A stretch of 64,000 bases of DNA. Source: Bufo bufo (taxonomy: Eukaryota > Chordata > Amphibia > Anura > Bufonidae). A program made the position numbers and the translations under genes. The notes below the pieces were generated by a model. It made no database searches and was not told the DNA's origin. It saw only the letters and a list, made by a program, of their open reading frames with translations. The stretch spans positions 405,894,565 through 405,958,564 of the forward strand of contig NC_053392.1 of NCBI RefSeq assembly GCF_905171765.1, given 5' to 3'. The first letter of the stretch is position 1. Every line of letters starts with the position of its first letter. Positions 1 through 10,739 of the stretch are shown one piece after another.

Positions 1-278
1 AATGCAATATTTACATTTTTCCTTCTCAATAAATTAGCAAAGATTTTGAACGTTTTCACTTTGTCATTATAGTGTATTGAATTCAGAATGAAGTGGAAAA
101 ATATATTTATATATTTTTATTATAGCACAAGGCCGCAACATAAGAAAAAAACTAAAAGGGTTTGAAGGCTTTACGAATGGACTGTACTTTTAGGCCTCAT
201 GCACATGTCAGTGTTTTGGTCAGTGATTTCCATCAGTGATTGTAAGCCAAAACCAGGATTGGAGCCTCCACAAATATA

Positions 279-1748
279 CAGTCGTGGCCAAAAGTTTTGA
301 GAATTACATAAATATTGGAAATTGGAAAAGTTGCTGTTTAAGTTTTTATAATAGCAATTTGCATATACTCCAGAATGTTATGAAGAATGATCAGATGAAT
401 TGCATACTCCTTCTTTGCCATGAAAATTAACTTAATCCCAAAAAAACTTTCCACTGCATTTCATTGCTGTCATTAAAGGACCTGCTGAGATCATTTCAGT
501 AATCGTCTTGTTAACTCAGGTGAGAATATTGACGAGCACAAGGCTGGAGATCATTATGTCAGGCTGATTGGGTTAAAATGGCAGCACCATCATTGCTTTG
601 CAAAAAAATGGCTTCACAGGCAAGGATATTGTGGCTACTAAGATTGCACCTCAATCAACAATTTATAGGATCATCAAGAACTTCAAGAAAAGAGGTTCAA
701 TTCTTGTTAAGAAGGCTTCAGGGCTCCAAGAAAGTCCAGCAAGCGCCAGGATCGTCTCCTAAAGAGGATTCAGCTGCGGGATCGGAGTGCCACTAGTGCA
801 GAGCTTGCTCAGGAATGGCAGCAGGCAGGTGTGAGCGCGTCTGCACGCACAGTAAGGCGAAGACTTTTGGAAGATGGCCTGGTGTCAAGAAGGGCGGCAA
901 AGAACCCACTTCTCTCCAAAAAAAACATCAGGGACAGATTGATCTTCTGCAGAAAGTATGGTGAATGGACTGCTGAGGACTGGGGCAAAGTCATATTCTC
1001 CGATGAAGCCTCTTTCCGATTGTTTGGGGCATCTGGAAAAAGGCTTGTCCGGAGAAGAAAAGGTGAGCGCTACCATCAGTCCTGTGTCATGCCAACAGTA
1101 AAGCATCCTGAGACCATTCATGTGTGGGATTGCTTCTCATCCAAGGGAGTGGGCTCACTCACAATTTTGCCGAAAAACACAGCCATGAATAAAGAATGGT
1201 ACCAAAACACCCTCCAACAGCAACTTCTTCCAACAATCCAACAACAGTTTGGTGAAGAACAATGCATTTTCCAGCACGATGGAGCACCGTGCCATAAGGC
1301 AAAAGTGATAACTAAGTGGCTCGGGGACCAAAACGTTGACATTTTGGGTCCATGGCCTGGAAACTCCCCAGATCTTAATCCCATTGAGAACTTGTGGTCA
1401 ATCCTCAAGAGGCTGGTGGACAAACAAAAACCGACTAATTCTGACAAACTCCAAGAAGTGATTATGAAAGAATGGGTTGCTATCAGTCAGGAATTGGCCC
1501 AGAAGTTGATTGAGAGCATGCCCAGTCGAATTGCAGAGGTCCTGAAAAAGAAGGGCCAACATTGCAAATACTGACTCTTTGCATAAATGTCATGTAATTG
1601 TCGATAAGCCTTTGAAACGTATGAAGTGCATGTAATTATATTTCACTACATCACAGAAACAACTGAAACAAAGATCTAAAAGCAGTTTTGCAGCAAACTT
1701 TGTGAAAACTAATATTTGTGTCATTCTCAAAACTTTTGGCCACGACTG
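279..1748 (+). mobile_element. Tc1-like transposon, copy 1 (DD35E spacing)
   Basis: Cut-and-paste DNA transposon. Terminal inverted repeats begin CAGTCGTGGCCAAAAGTTTT and are flanked on both sides by the TA target duplication (277-278 and 1749-1750), as expected for the Tc1/mariner superfamily. The element is full length apart from an internal deletion that removes the transposase start: compared with the copy at 61669 it lacks about 85 bases near 575. Two more copies lie at 20593-22092 and 61669-62640. The remaining transposase has 35 residues between the second acidic residue and the glutamate, so I call it DD35E by count. No subfamily name is assigned. Confidence 0.93.
605..1574 (+). pseudogene. 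Tc1 transposase, start codon deleted and one frameshift
   Basis: Transposase of copy 1. The open part runs from 831 (MSASARTVRRRLL) to a stop after KKKGQHCKY. It holds the end of the paired-type DNA-binding region and the whole catalytic domain: VIFSDEASF carries the first aspartate, [10 protein letters not shown] the second and [11 protein letters not shown] the glutamate. The paired N-terminal helices remain legible upstream from about 605 but lie in another frame, because one base is missing near 725 (GGGCTCC where copy 2 has GGGCATCC). The original ATG region is deleted. The catalytic triad is intact, but no full-length protein can be made from this copy. Confidence 0.9.
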
Positions 1749-1851
1749 TAGGGTATAAGGGAAAGATCTGTACCTGTTCTGTGTTTAGACCCACACCTGG
1801 TTTTGGCTCACAATCCATGATGGAAATCACTGACGTTTTAATAAGTCTTAA

Positions 1852-2376
1852 GGCCTCCTGCACATGACCGTATGGCCTTTTCAGTATCTTGCGGTCCGTT
1901 TTTCACGGATCGTTTTTCCTTTTTTTGTTTCAGTAGTGTTTCCGCTACCGTTCCGTTTTGTCGTTCCATTTTTCCATTTGGTTTCCATTTGCGACCCGTT
2001 TTTTGCGGATCGCAAATGGAAACGGAAGCATACAATAATGTTTAAACAGTAAGTACTTAAAAAAATGGGCTGGGCATAATTTTTTTTCGCAAAAAAACAG
2101 AATGGATACGGAAGACATATGGATGCATTCCGTATGCATTCCGTTTTTTCTGAGGACCCATTGACTTGAATGGAGCCACGGATCATTATTTGCGGGCAAT
2201 AATAGGACATGTTCTATGTTTGAACGGAATGGAAATATGGAAACAGAAGGCATACGGAGTACCTTCCTTTTTTTTGCAGATCCATTGAAATGAATGGTTC
2301 TGTATACTGTCCCTATACAGAACGCAAAAAACGGAATGTAAAAACTGAAAAAATAAACGTTCGTGTGCAGGAGGCC
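1852..2376. mobile_element. MITE with TAA duplication, PIF/Harbinger-like
   Basis: A 525-bp non-autonomous element with inverted ends GGCCTCCTGCACATGACCGT and its near complement at the right. It is flanked by TAA on both sides (1849-1851 and 2377-2379). A three-base TWA duplication with GG-starting termini is typical of PIF/Harbinger elements, hence the class call. The interior is rich in partial palindromes around GGATC and CATTCCGT and has no believable coding region. Related tips occur at 193 and near 35129. Confidence 0.72.
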
Positions 2377-2379
2377 TAA

Positions 2380-3824
2380 CTAGGCTCCACGCCCAGCTTT
2401 AGCTTAGAAGTTCTGATGCAAAATACTGACTGTGGGAGATGAGACTCCATATTGGTGTCTGCAGCAATCATTTTAAATTGTATGACTTCTCTGAAGTTAA
2501 GAGATCAGAAAGTTTGACATGTAAAGTCTCTGCAGAAAGTAACTTAGCGCCCACCTGTGCTATTTTCGATAGACTGAAATTGCTAGCTCTAAAGGTTATT
2601 TCCTGTATTCTGAATCGTATGCGTCTGCGGTTAACTGACATTTATATTCTCTTTTTCTATAAGCACATACAGTACAGACCAAAAGTTTGGACACACCTTC
2701 TCATTCAAAGAGTTTTCTTTATTTTCATGACTATGAAGGCATCAAAACTATGAATTAACACATGTGGAATTATATACATAACAAACAAGTGTGAAACAAC
2801 TGAAAATATGTCATATTCTAGGTTCTTCAAAGTAGCCACCTTTTGCTTTGATTACTGCTTTGCACACTCTTGGCATTCTCTTGATGAGCTTCAGAGGTAG
2901 TCCCCTGAAATGGTCTTCCAACAGTCTTGAAGGAGTTCCCAGAGATGCTTAGCATTTGTTGGCCCTTTTGCCTTGACTCTGCGGTCCAGCTCACCCGAAA
3001 CCATCTCGATTGGGTTCAGGTCCGGTGACTGTGGAGGCCAGGTCATCTGGCGCAGCACCCCATCACTCTTCTTCATGGTCAAATAGCCCTTACTTTCAAA
3101 GTTTTCCCAATTTTTTGGCTGACTGACTGACCTTCATTTCTTAAAGTAGTGATGGCCACTCGTTTTTCTTTACTTAGCTGCTTTTTTCTTGCCATAATAC
3201 AAATTCTAACAGTCTATTCAGTAGGACTATCAGCTGTGTATCCACCTGACTTCTCCTCAATGCAACTGATGGTCCCAACCCCATTTATAAGGCAAGAAAT
3301 CTGACTTATTAAACCTGACAGGGCACACCTGTGAAGCGAAAACTATTTCAGGGGACTACCTCTTGAAGCTCATCAAGAGAATGCCAAGAGTGTGCAAAGC
3401 AGTAATCAAAGCAAAAGGTGGCTACTTTGAAGAACCTAGAATATGACATATTTCAGTTGTTTCACACTTGTTTGTTATGTATATAATTCCACATGTGTTA
3501 ATTCATAGTTTTGATGCCTTCAGCGTGAATATACAATTTTCATAGTCATGAAAATAAAGAAAACTCTTTGAATGAGAAGGTGTGTCCAAACTTTTGGTCT
3601 GTACTGTATATGAACAAATATGGTCATGACCTTCATGAGATGTGTGTGTGTGGTTTTTCCACCAACTTCCTTGCCAAGACAATATATGATAAGCATTTTT
3701 GTTTGAATAAAGAGAGAGACTTGTTTTGATCACTGAGTGTCGATCAATCAATTCTAAATGGGTACCCATTACTAAATCTATGGGCATAAATAAGAGTAAG
3801 GGGTCTTTGCCCCCACAATTTCTT
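2380..3824 (+). promoter_or_regulatory. 5' LTR of the class I ERV, split by a foldback Tc1 element
   Basis: The U3/R/U5 promoter region of the provirus lies on both sides of the insertion 2670-3606. Left of it, TTTATATTCT followed by a pyrimidine-rich tract near 2640-2660 could be the TATA region. Right of it come AATAAA at about 3705, a GATCACTGAGTGTCG stretch typical of class I R/U5, and a U5 end near GGGTCTTTGCCCCCACA, followed within a few bases by the primer-binding site. The left boundary could not be fixed, because no second LTR was found to compare with; 2380 is only the end of the preceding MITE. Confidence 0.6.
2670..3606. mobile_element. Foldback Tc1-like element inserted in the ERV LTR
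   Basis: Inverted ends begin CAGTACAGACCAAAAGTTTG and are flanked by TA (2668-2669, 3607-3608). The inverted repeats are unusually long: about 240-260 bases at each end are nearly complementary, including a block encoding the transposase C-terminus (CATCAAGAGAATGCCAAGAG and its complement). On the minus strand, 2891-3082 preserves the catalytic end of a Tc1 transposase (SPDLNPIE). The rest of the enzyme is gone, so the element is non-autonomous and looks like an inverted duplication of one transposon end. Confidence 0.88.
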
Positions 3825-3842
3825 TGGCGCCCAACGTGGGGC
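3825..3842 (+). other. Retroviral primer-binding site, tRNA-Lys1,2 type
   Basis: TGGCGCCCAACGTGGGGC is an exact match to the classical primer site complementary to the 3' end of tRNA-Lys1,2. It lies just after the LTR and 576 bases before gag. It primes minus-strand DNA synthesis. Confidence 0.9.
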
Positions 3843-4417
3843 TTGACCAGTGAACTCTGACCTTACGGTTCCGGCCGCAACAGGAGGAGACCCAGATTCA
3901 CAGATACTACAAACAGCGCTGTAAGGTAAGAAACTTATTCTTACAAAAACATATCTGTGTTTCCTGTGTCTTCACCTGGGTCCGGGACAGTGGGTCTATT
4001 GAAGTTTCTCTGACGGTCAAGCCTTTTAAAATGGTAAGAATCTATTTATGCTGAGATATGGAATTTGATTGGTCTTGGTCTTGGGAAACGTTTGGTTTGG
4101 TTATTGGTGTTGTGATTTACATACTGGTTGTTGTTTGGATTTTGTATCGTATCACAGAAAATGCCCTCAGAGGAAATAGTGAACCGTGGAGTCCTCTGAG
4201 AAAGTGTTAAGACAATATAGAGTTTTTCTAATCTGTAACATAGTTGATAATTCACTATAAGGAAGCAGATTAGATGATTGTTTTCCTATGTGTAATATAG
4301 TTGATACATTAATAGGAGATTAATGGGAAATAGGCTGTAAGGAAGCACATAGATGATTGTACAGTAATACCTGTAGATATTTCCAACGTCTGGTAGAGAA
4401 ACTCTTAACACATAGAC
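3843..4417 (+). promoter_or_regulatory. ERV leader with a strong splice donor
   Basis: A 575-base non-coding leader between primer site and gag. AAG|GTAAGA at about 3923-3930 is a near-perfect vertebrate 5' splice site and is the obvious candidate donor for the spliced env message. The leader also presumably held the packaging signal, which I cannot identify by eye. Confidence 0.55.
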
Positions 4418-5822
4418 ATGGGCAATACGCAGAGTATACCTGAGGGATACAAATTAGCCAAACAGATAGTTGAAGATTCACAAGGGAAGCATGACAAGAA
4501 AAAGACACAGAAGCTGTTACAGAAGGCGCGTATGAAACATGGTAACTTAGATTCTGAAGTTTCGGAAAGGTTCAAAAGAACACATAGTAGTTGGATGAAG
4601 GATCAGGAATGTGAGGAGGTTGTGGAATGTTGGTGTCGGACAGCAGAGAAAGTGAAGAATGAGAAATCGCCAAATGTACCATTTGGAGGAAATTTGTATA
4701 ATGACACAAGTGTAAAACATGACAATGACAGTGAGACAGAAAAGAAAATATGTCCGCCACCTTCAGCTTCCCCACCATCATATTCTGGGACAATGAGTAG
4801 ACCAGGCTGGACATGTACAATTTGTGGAAACCAGAATCCTGACTGGACGGAAACTTGTAGAACATGTGGGGCACCCCGACCTAGACTGCATACAGGACTC
4901 TATACGTCACCATACGTACCGGATTCACCCCACCAGTCCCTCCACCTCCACCAGTGGATGGAGGAGGGGGACCAGGAGACGGGGGAGAGAATCAAGCCCC
5001 CCAGGCACCAACACCCGGTGGTCAAGTCCAATATGTGCAACAGCACATATTGTCTTACTCCCCATGGAGTCCTAAAGACCAAATGGGACTTTTAGGTAGA
5101 ATTCCTGACCCATTGACAAGACCTATGCCTGCCCACCGTATGTTACAACAGATACAAGCCACATATAGGGCGACATGGGCTGACTTAAATGACTTAGTGG
5201 CCTTAAAAATGGGAGAATCACCATATAACCCTCTAAAAGGGTAAAAACTGACCAGTTCTCATGGTCTGACTGGGAAAAAACTGACACATCGGGCATAGAA
5301 TATTGCAGAATTTTTGGTAGATGGGCCAGGACAAAGGAAGATGACAGTGCCCGTAGTTTAAAAGATATAATGCAGGAGACTAAAGAAGACTTAGTGGCAT
5401 TTGAGTCTAGACTATGGACAGTGTGGACGGACATGGGTTGGGATACCACTGGACCTATGGGACAGAAGTTACTGACATCTGCTTTCATGGAGGGACTGAG
5501 ACCTGCCCTCCAGACAAAACTGAAGGCATGTAAGCCGGAATGGAGGGTGACAGCACTACTTCAGTTAGTTGCTGCTGCTAAGGGTTTGGAACTAGACATG
5601 TCCACTACCAAATCCTCAAAAATCAATATGGTACAAGGACAACAGAGACCATGGTCTGGTCAACAGGGAGAGACCAGACAGAGGAGGGGTGACTTCAGAT
5701 GTTACAATTGTGGCAAACCTGGTCACATACACAGAAATTGCCGGTTACCCCCTCAAGAACAACAGGTGAACTCACAGAACCAGGGTTCAGTGCACACCCC
5801 TGGTCCAGTGACCTCACAATAG
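4418..5822 (+). pseudogene. gag: ERV gag with a RanBP2-type zinc finger, two frameshifts
   Basis: Structural polyprotein. It starts MGNTQS, giving a glycine at position 2 suited to myristoylation. Residues 119-122 read PPSY, a PPxY late-domain motif. Residues 131-150 fit the RanBP2-type finger exactly: W-x-C-x2-C-x3-N-x6-C-x2-C (WTCTICGNQN and PDWTETCRTC). A frame change near 4920 leads into a proline-rich then glycine-rich stretch and a capsid-like segment ending at a stop (5244). A second change near 5260 leads into the capsid C-terminus and a CCHC nucleocapsid knuckle (5700-5741, CYNCGKPGHIHRNC). The capsid looks short, so an internal deletion is likely. Gag ends in TAG, in frame with the protease. 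Confidence 0.9.
5820..5822 (+). promoter_or_regulatory. Gag-pol UAG readthrough stop
   Basis: The gag frame ends CAA TAG G and the same frame stays open into the protease. Gag and pro-pol separated by one in-frame UAG is the gammaretrovirus/epsilonretrovirus way of making Gag-Pol by stop suppression. No pseudoknot was checked. Confidence 0.65.
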
Positions 5823-6395
5823 GAATCCGGCAACCCCGTGTCCTTATCTGCCATGACTGCAGCAGCCGTGGGCTGCCAAATTGAGATACCAGTCCAGGTA
5901 GGCAACCAACAGGTTCCTCTCTTAATAGACACGGGTGCAGCCAAGACAGTGATCAATCTTGATTATATTAAGTCATGGAAGATAAGCACACAGTGTGTCC
6001 CCGCATCAAGGTTCACAGGGGAAGTGGTCTTCATCCCAGAGACCATACCTATGAAGTTAAAGATCAAAGACAGTACAGTGGTGACTCAGTTGTTAGTAAA
6101 AGAAAATATCCCATTCAATTTGCTGGGTACTGACGTCCTGCAGGCACTGGGGGCTCGTATTCACTTTAATGAGGATGGTACCACACATGTAGATATTGAC
6201 ACCCCCGATGATGTTTTTACCCGGGTTCTAGCTTTACACCTGGAGCCGGACCAAGCATCCTGTGTGGTACAATTGGAGCAGGACATGCAGCCAGTCCCTG
6301 ACAAATTGTGGGCAAAGGGTAAAACTGATATTGGCAGATTGGATGTCACTCCTTTCATGGTACATTTAAAACCTTTAGTCATGCACAAGAACAAT
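5823..6395 (+). pseudogene. pro: ERV protease and start of reverse transcriptase
   Basis: Aspartic protease in the gag frame. LLIDTGAAKT places the catalytic aspartate at 5928-5930, and NLLGTDVL near 6119-6142 is the second conserved strand. A first internal ATG is at 5838, but translation would normally enter by UAG readthrough. The region continues as the RT N-terminal stretch (LWAKGKTDIGRL). It then changes frame near 6390, after which the RT resumes in the next reading frame. The active site is intact, but the frameshift disconnects it from the rest of pol. Confidence 0.88.
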
Positions 6396-9360
6396 CTGTG
6401 GTCACTCAGATTGACCAGTATGTTCAAATGGGGGTCCTGGTGGTGACTAATTCTCCCGCAAACACGCCCCTATTTCCGGTCAAAAAGAAAGCAGTAAAAA
6501 GCCAGCCTGTGACTTATAGGATGGTGCATGACTTATGGGAAGTCAATAAGGTTACTGTCCTACAGTCTCCAATTGTTCCGAACCCACACACCTTGCGGTC
6601 ACAGGTCCCTCTGAGGGCATCGTGTTATACTGTGATTGACCTTGCAAATGCATTTTTCAGTGTCCCGATCCAGGGGACATGTCATTATCTTTTTGCATTC
6701 ACATTCAAGGGTAAACAGTATACATGGACGGTATTGCCGCAGGGAGCTCAAAACTCACCCACCATGTATACTCAAGCCCTCCAATCAGTCCTGACAGGTT
6801 GGCAGGTTCCTGATCAGGTTATTTTGTTACAATATATTGATGATCTATTGTTATGTGCTCCTGACTATGACACTTGTAAAAATGCATCTCTGTCACTGTT
6901 GATTTTTCTGGCACAAAGTGGGTGTAAGTCTTCCAAAGACAAGCTGCAGTTTTGCCAATCCCATGTCACTTTCCTCGGTCACTGTTTGTCAGAAGGTGCC
7001 CGGCACCTCACTGAGGTAGGAAAACAGGCTGTGAAGGACATTCCACTCCCTCAGGGGCCGAAGCCCCTGAGAATGTTTTTGGGACTGGTGTCCTATTGCA
7101 GACCTTGGATCCAGAATGCATCCATGTTGATGCAACCCCTTTATGACTGCTTGGCCTCTGACCCTTTTTTAATCAGCAGCCCTGCAGAGGATTCTTTTTA
7201 CTCACTCAAATTGGTAATCCTGTCAGTACTGGCACTGGGCATACCAGACTATGACCAGCCTTTTAACCTGTTCTGCTCAGAAATGAGTGGCCATAGTACC
7301 TCGGTCCTGACCCAGAAACATGGGGACAGACAAAGGCTGATTGCCTATTTCTCTGTCAGATTAGATCCAGTCTCACGCGGCGCCCCCTCCTGTGTCACGG
7401 CAGTCGCGGCAGTGCACCGGATGGTGGAAAAAGCTTCTGAAGTTGTACTTGACTATGCCCTGGTGGTACAGACCCCTCATGACATCCAAGGTATCCTAAG
7501 TCAGGTGCAACCAAAGCACATATCCATTGCACGCCAACTACGGTTGCAATGTTCTTTACTCATGCCTGAGTCCATTACTTTCAAGAGATGTACTACTCTG
7601 AATCCTGCAACTCTCCTACCAATTTCGGATTTAGAAATGGGGGAAGGGGGTACAGGCCCTCTTTTACAAAAATTACAAGATACTGATGAACATGATTGTG
7701 TCCAATTAATGCAATAAGAAACTTCTGGCTTTTCACATGTACATGATCAACCCATACCTAATCCTGATTTAGAGTTTTTTGTAGATGGCAGCAGATACAT
7801 GGGTGAGGATGGCCGATTTCATACTGGATATGCAATGGTCACGCAACATGAGGTAGTACTGGCTGAACCACTCCCTCCTCACATGTCAGCACAGGAGGCT
7901 GAGTTAAAGGCAATCTCTGAAGCATGTAAAATGGCACAAGGTAAATGGGCAAATATTGTTACAGACTCCAGGTACGGGTTTGGTATTGCACATCATTATG
8001 GCCCTATTTGGAGAGCCAGGGACTTCCTTACCTCTGCAGGTCAACCTATAAAGAACAAAGACTCAGTGTTTAAACTAATGAACTCAATACTGCTTCCAGA
8101 GGAAGTAGCCATTGTCAAGGTTAAGGCACATACCAGACAACAAACCTGTGAGGCTAGGGGCAACAACAGGGCAGATGGGGCTGCAAAAGAGGCAGCAGTA
8201 AAGCATTGGAAACCCGAGGTAATCCCTGTCTGCGTCCTGGAGCCTCACCACATGTCTGAAGATGTGTTGATTAAACTGTCTGCACAGGCAGATGAAGGCG
8301 AAAAGACCTCCTGGACTCAGAGAGGAGCAGTGCTGATCGGGCAGGGACTCTGGGAAGTGTCAGGAAAAATATGCCTACCCAGAGCTCTCTATCTTATGAT
8401 GGCACAGGAGGCCCACGGGCCCATACACCAAGCAAAGGGTCCTATGGTGAGCACGGTACTGAAGAGATGGGTCGCACCTGGTTTCTCCACTATTGCCAGT
8501 AGATTTGTACAAGGCTGTATGATCTGTGCTCTAAACAACCCCGGACAGGTAGTCAAGACACCTAAGAAACATACACCTAGGCCATTTTACCCATTCCAGA
8601 GACTGCAAATAGACTATATACAGCTACCGAAGGTAGGAACATACGAATATGTGCTTGTGTGCGTTGATCTCTTTTTAGGATGGCCGGAGGGTTACCCTGT
8701 ATCTACTGCAAATGCCAAGAATACTGCAAAGAAGCTGGTCAGTGAACTTGTGTGCAGGTATGGAGTCCCTGAAGTGATAGAATCAGACAGAGGAAGTCAT
8801 TTCACAGGGGAGGTGATGAGGGAGGTGATGGGAGCCTTGGGGTCACTCAGGCCTTTCACACTGTCTATCACCCACAATCCAGCGGCCGTGTGGAAAGACT
8901 GAACGGCACTATTAAATTAAAAATCCAGAAGGCTATGAAGGAGACTGTGAAGCCCTGGACTGAGTGCCTCCTCCTTGCCCTGTACTCCATCCACACCACC
9001 CCAGGGAAAAGGTCTGGCCTATCCCCATATGAAATCTTGTTTGGTTCTGTATCCAAACTGGGGCTGTATTTTCCTCAACAGTTGCAGCTCCAGACTGACA
9101 GCATGGTCAGTTACATGAAGGCCCTCACCCGCAGGTTGGAGCACAATCATAAACAAGTGTTTGCTTCCATTCCAGATCCAGACTCAGTGGAAGGGACTGA
9201 GTCTGGATTTGTCATAAAAAGGCACGTGAGAAAGACATTTGAGCCCAGATATGATGGTCCCTTCCAAGTTTTGTTAAAAACTGAGACTGCTGTAAAAGTT
9301 AAAGGAAAAACCAACTGGATACACGCTTCTCACTGCAAGAAAGTCTTGGAACCACAGGAT
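6396..9360 (+). pseudogene. pol: ERV pol: RT, RNase H, integrase (1 stop, 2 frameshifts)
   Basis: Class I (gamma/epsilon-like) polymerase. RT palm motif LPQGAQNSP, active site YIDD at 6833-6844, thumb and connection up to LNPATLLP. An in-frame TAA (7715-7717) interrupts the link to RNase H, which resumes in the same frame with FVDGSRY near 7770-7790 and VTDSRYG. Integrase follows: a His/Cys zinc region (EAHGPIHQ, then CMIC), core aspartates in LQIDYIQ and IESDRGSHF. A frameshift near 8865-8885 falls just before the glutamate helix (VERLNGT), and the GPY/F-type C-terminal module (PRYDGPF, WIHASHCKK) ends at about 9350. All three enzymes are recognisable and nearly complete. Confidence 0.92.
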
Positions 9361-10435
9361 GACGGTCCTTCTGTTGGCAGTGGCTCTGACCTTGAGCATG
9401 TCAGCAGTGTTTCATCCAATGATGAATGGGATAATGCTTTGATACGGCACCATCAATTGTTGTTTAAGGGGCTAAGCGACACTGAAAATTTGAGAGACCG
9501 TTGGATCTGTACTCACAGTCCTGTGAGTTTAGCCAGTATGCCCTATTTCGCCGTGCCCCTCAGCTTTTCTGAACTAACTGAACTTGCCAACTCTATCTTT
9601 TTCACAGGCATGATGCAGGTTAAGTCCAAAACTAAAAACAAGGAGGTAGCCTTACCCATTGCAGGATGTGCTGAGCCCCCTGGTCATGGTAAACAGATCA
9701 GGGCCACCAGTTGATTATAGCTCTACCCCCTGGAAGGAGAACATGTGGTGCAATGTGTCATGTTTTCCAAGTTGGTCACACTGTCATTGTTTGCAAATAC
9801 AGTCAAAAGGTATGTCTTTTAGTCCTCATGACAAATTCGGCTGCAATGACTCTAACTCGAACAGCCTGGTGCAGTGTGTTGGTATAGTCTGTAATGGGTA
9901 AGAATCTGGCCTGCAACAACCGTACCTTAGTTGATTTAAATGCTGGAATGACCTCTAACTCCTCAGAGAGTCAGGAAAAGGGACAAAAAACTCGGCAGAA
10001 AGTGTCCATCTGGCCAAATTGATAACTTAGTTGTTTAATAGTACGGTAGTTGCAGTCCCAGAAGTATATACCTAGTCTGGTGGCATAAGGCATACAAGTG
10101 GTTGCCCAAAATGTCACTGGTTTATGTACAATTGCCCGACTTACTCCTGCAAACTTTATAATACCCCATTCTGACATAGTATAAACGCTGTACCAAAACA
10201 CTACTTTGTATCGAAGGGCTAAGGACAATACACCCAGACCAATGTAAGCCACATGTTGTAGAAATGAGCATTTCCAATTAAATTCTTAATAGTCTTTATA
10301 TTTCCCATGATTATGCAAATGTCGGATCATTTGGTGGTGGCAACTGAATATTTAGTGATGAGACTTATGAATACCTCGAACATTGTGCAAAACCAGTTGA
10401 TCATTGTCACCAACCAACACACATTAGTTCTAGAC
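9361..10435 (+). pseudogene. env: ERV env, surface part and start of TM, up to the hAT insertion
   Basis: Degenerate envelope gene. The integrase frame runs on without a stop to 9714, through a segment resembling an envelope surface subunit (WICTHSP, cysteine-poor), so pol and env seem to have been fused by indels. From 9715 to 10435 the reading frame is broken many times, with scattered envelope-like pieces and potential N-glycosylation sites. The last 60 bases before the hAT insertion are open and look like the helical region upstream of the CX6CC motif. No fusion peptide or furin site could be placed with confidence. The gene resumes at 32690. Confidence 0.7.
10428..10435. repeat. Left 8-bp target duplication of the giant hAT insertion
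   Basis: TTCTAGAC here is repeated exactly at 32682-32689, on the other side of the 22.2-kb insertion. Eight bases is the standard hAT duplication length. Confidence 0.9.
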
Positions 10436-10739
10436 TAGTGTTGAGCGCGAATATTCGAATAGCGATTTTTTTTTGCGAATATAGTTCACTTCGCTAATTC
10501 GCGAATATTTCGAATATAGTGCTATAAATTCACTATTTCGAATATTCTTTTTTTATTTTTTATTGTTATATTTTTTCTTTCCCACTTCCCAAAAGTAGTT
10601 CTTACCTGTCCTTAGGATTCCTGGCTTCCTGGCTGCTCCAGTCAGTGCCCGTTGCCGCTTCTGCAGACTTCCGTGCTCATGGAGCGTCCCCATCACCATG
10701 GGAACGCCTCCATACTAGAATGTACTGTCGGATTTGAGA

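Larger units (their letters stand above)
193..1848. repeat. Inverted-repeat MITE-like element split by a Tc1 insertion
   Basis: The left flank (193-276) and right flank (1751-1830) are imperfect inverted copies of each other: both carry a block reading TCAGTGATTTCCATCA and a block reading AGCCAAAACCAGG. The Tc1 element at 279-1748 sits between the arms. The left tip begins GGCCTCATGCACATG after TTA, resembling the tip of the neighbouring MITE at 1852. The right tip is degenerate. The two halves probably formed one palindromic non-autonomous DNA element into whose centre Tc1 jumped at a TA. Bases 1-192 contain nothing I recognise. Confidence 0.6.

Noticed and set aside
9971..10252. Minus-strand 93-codon ORF in the env region
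   Set aside because: Antisense to decayed env; no motifs.
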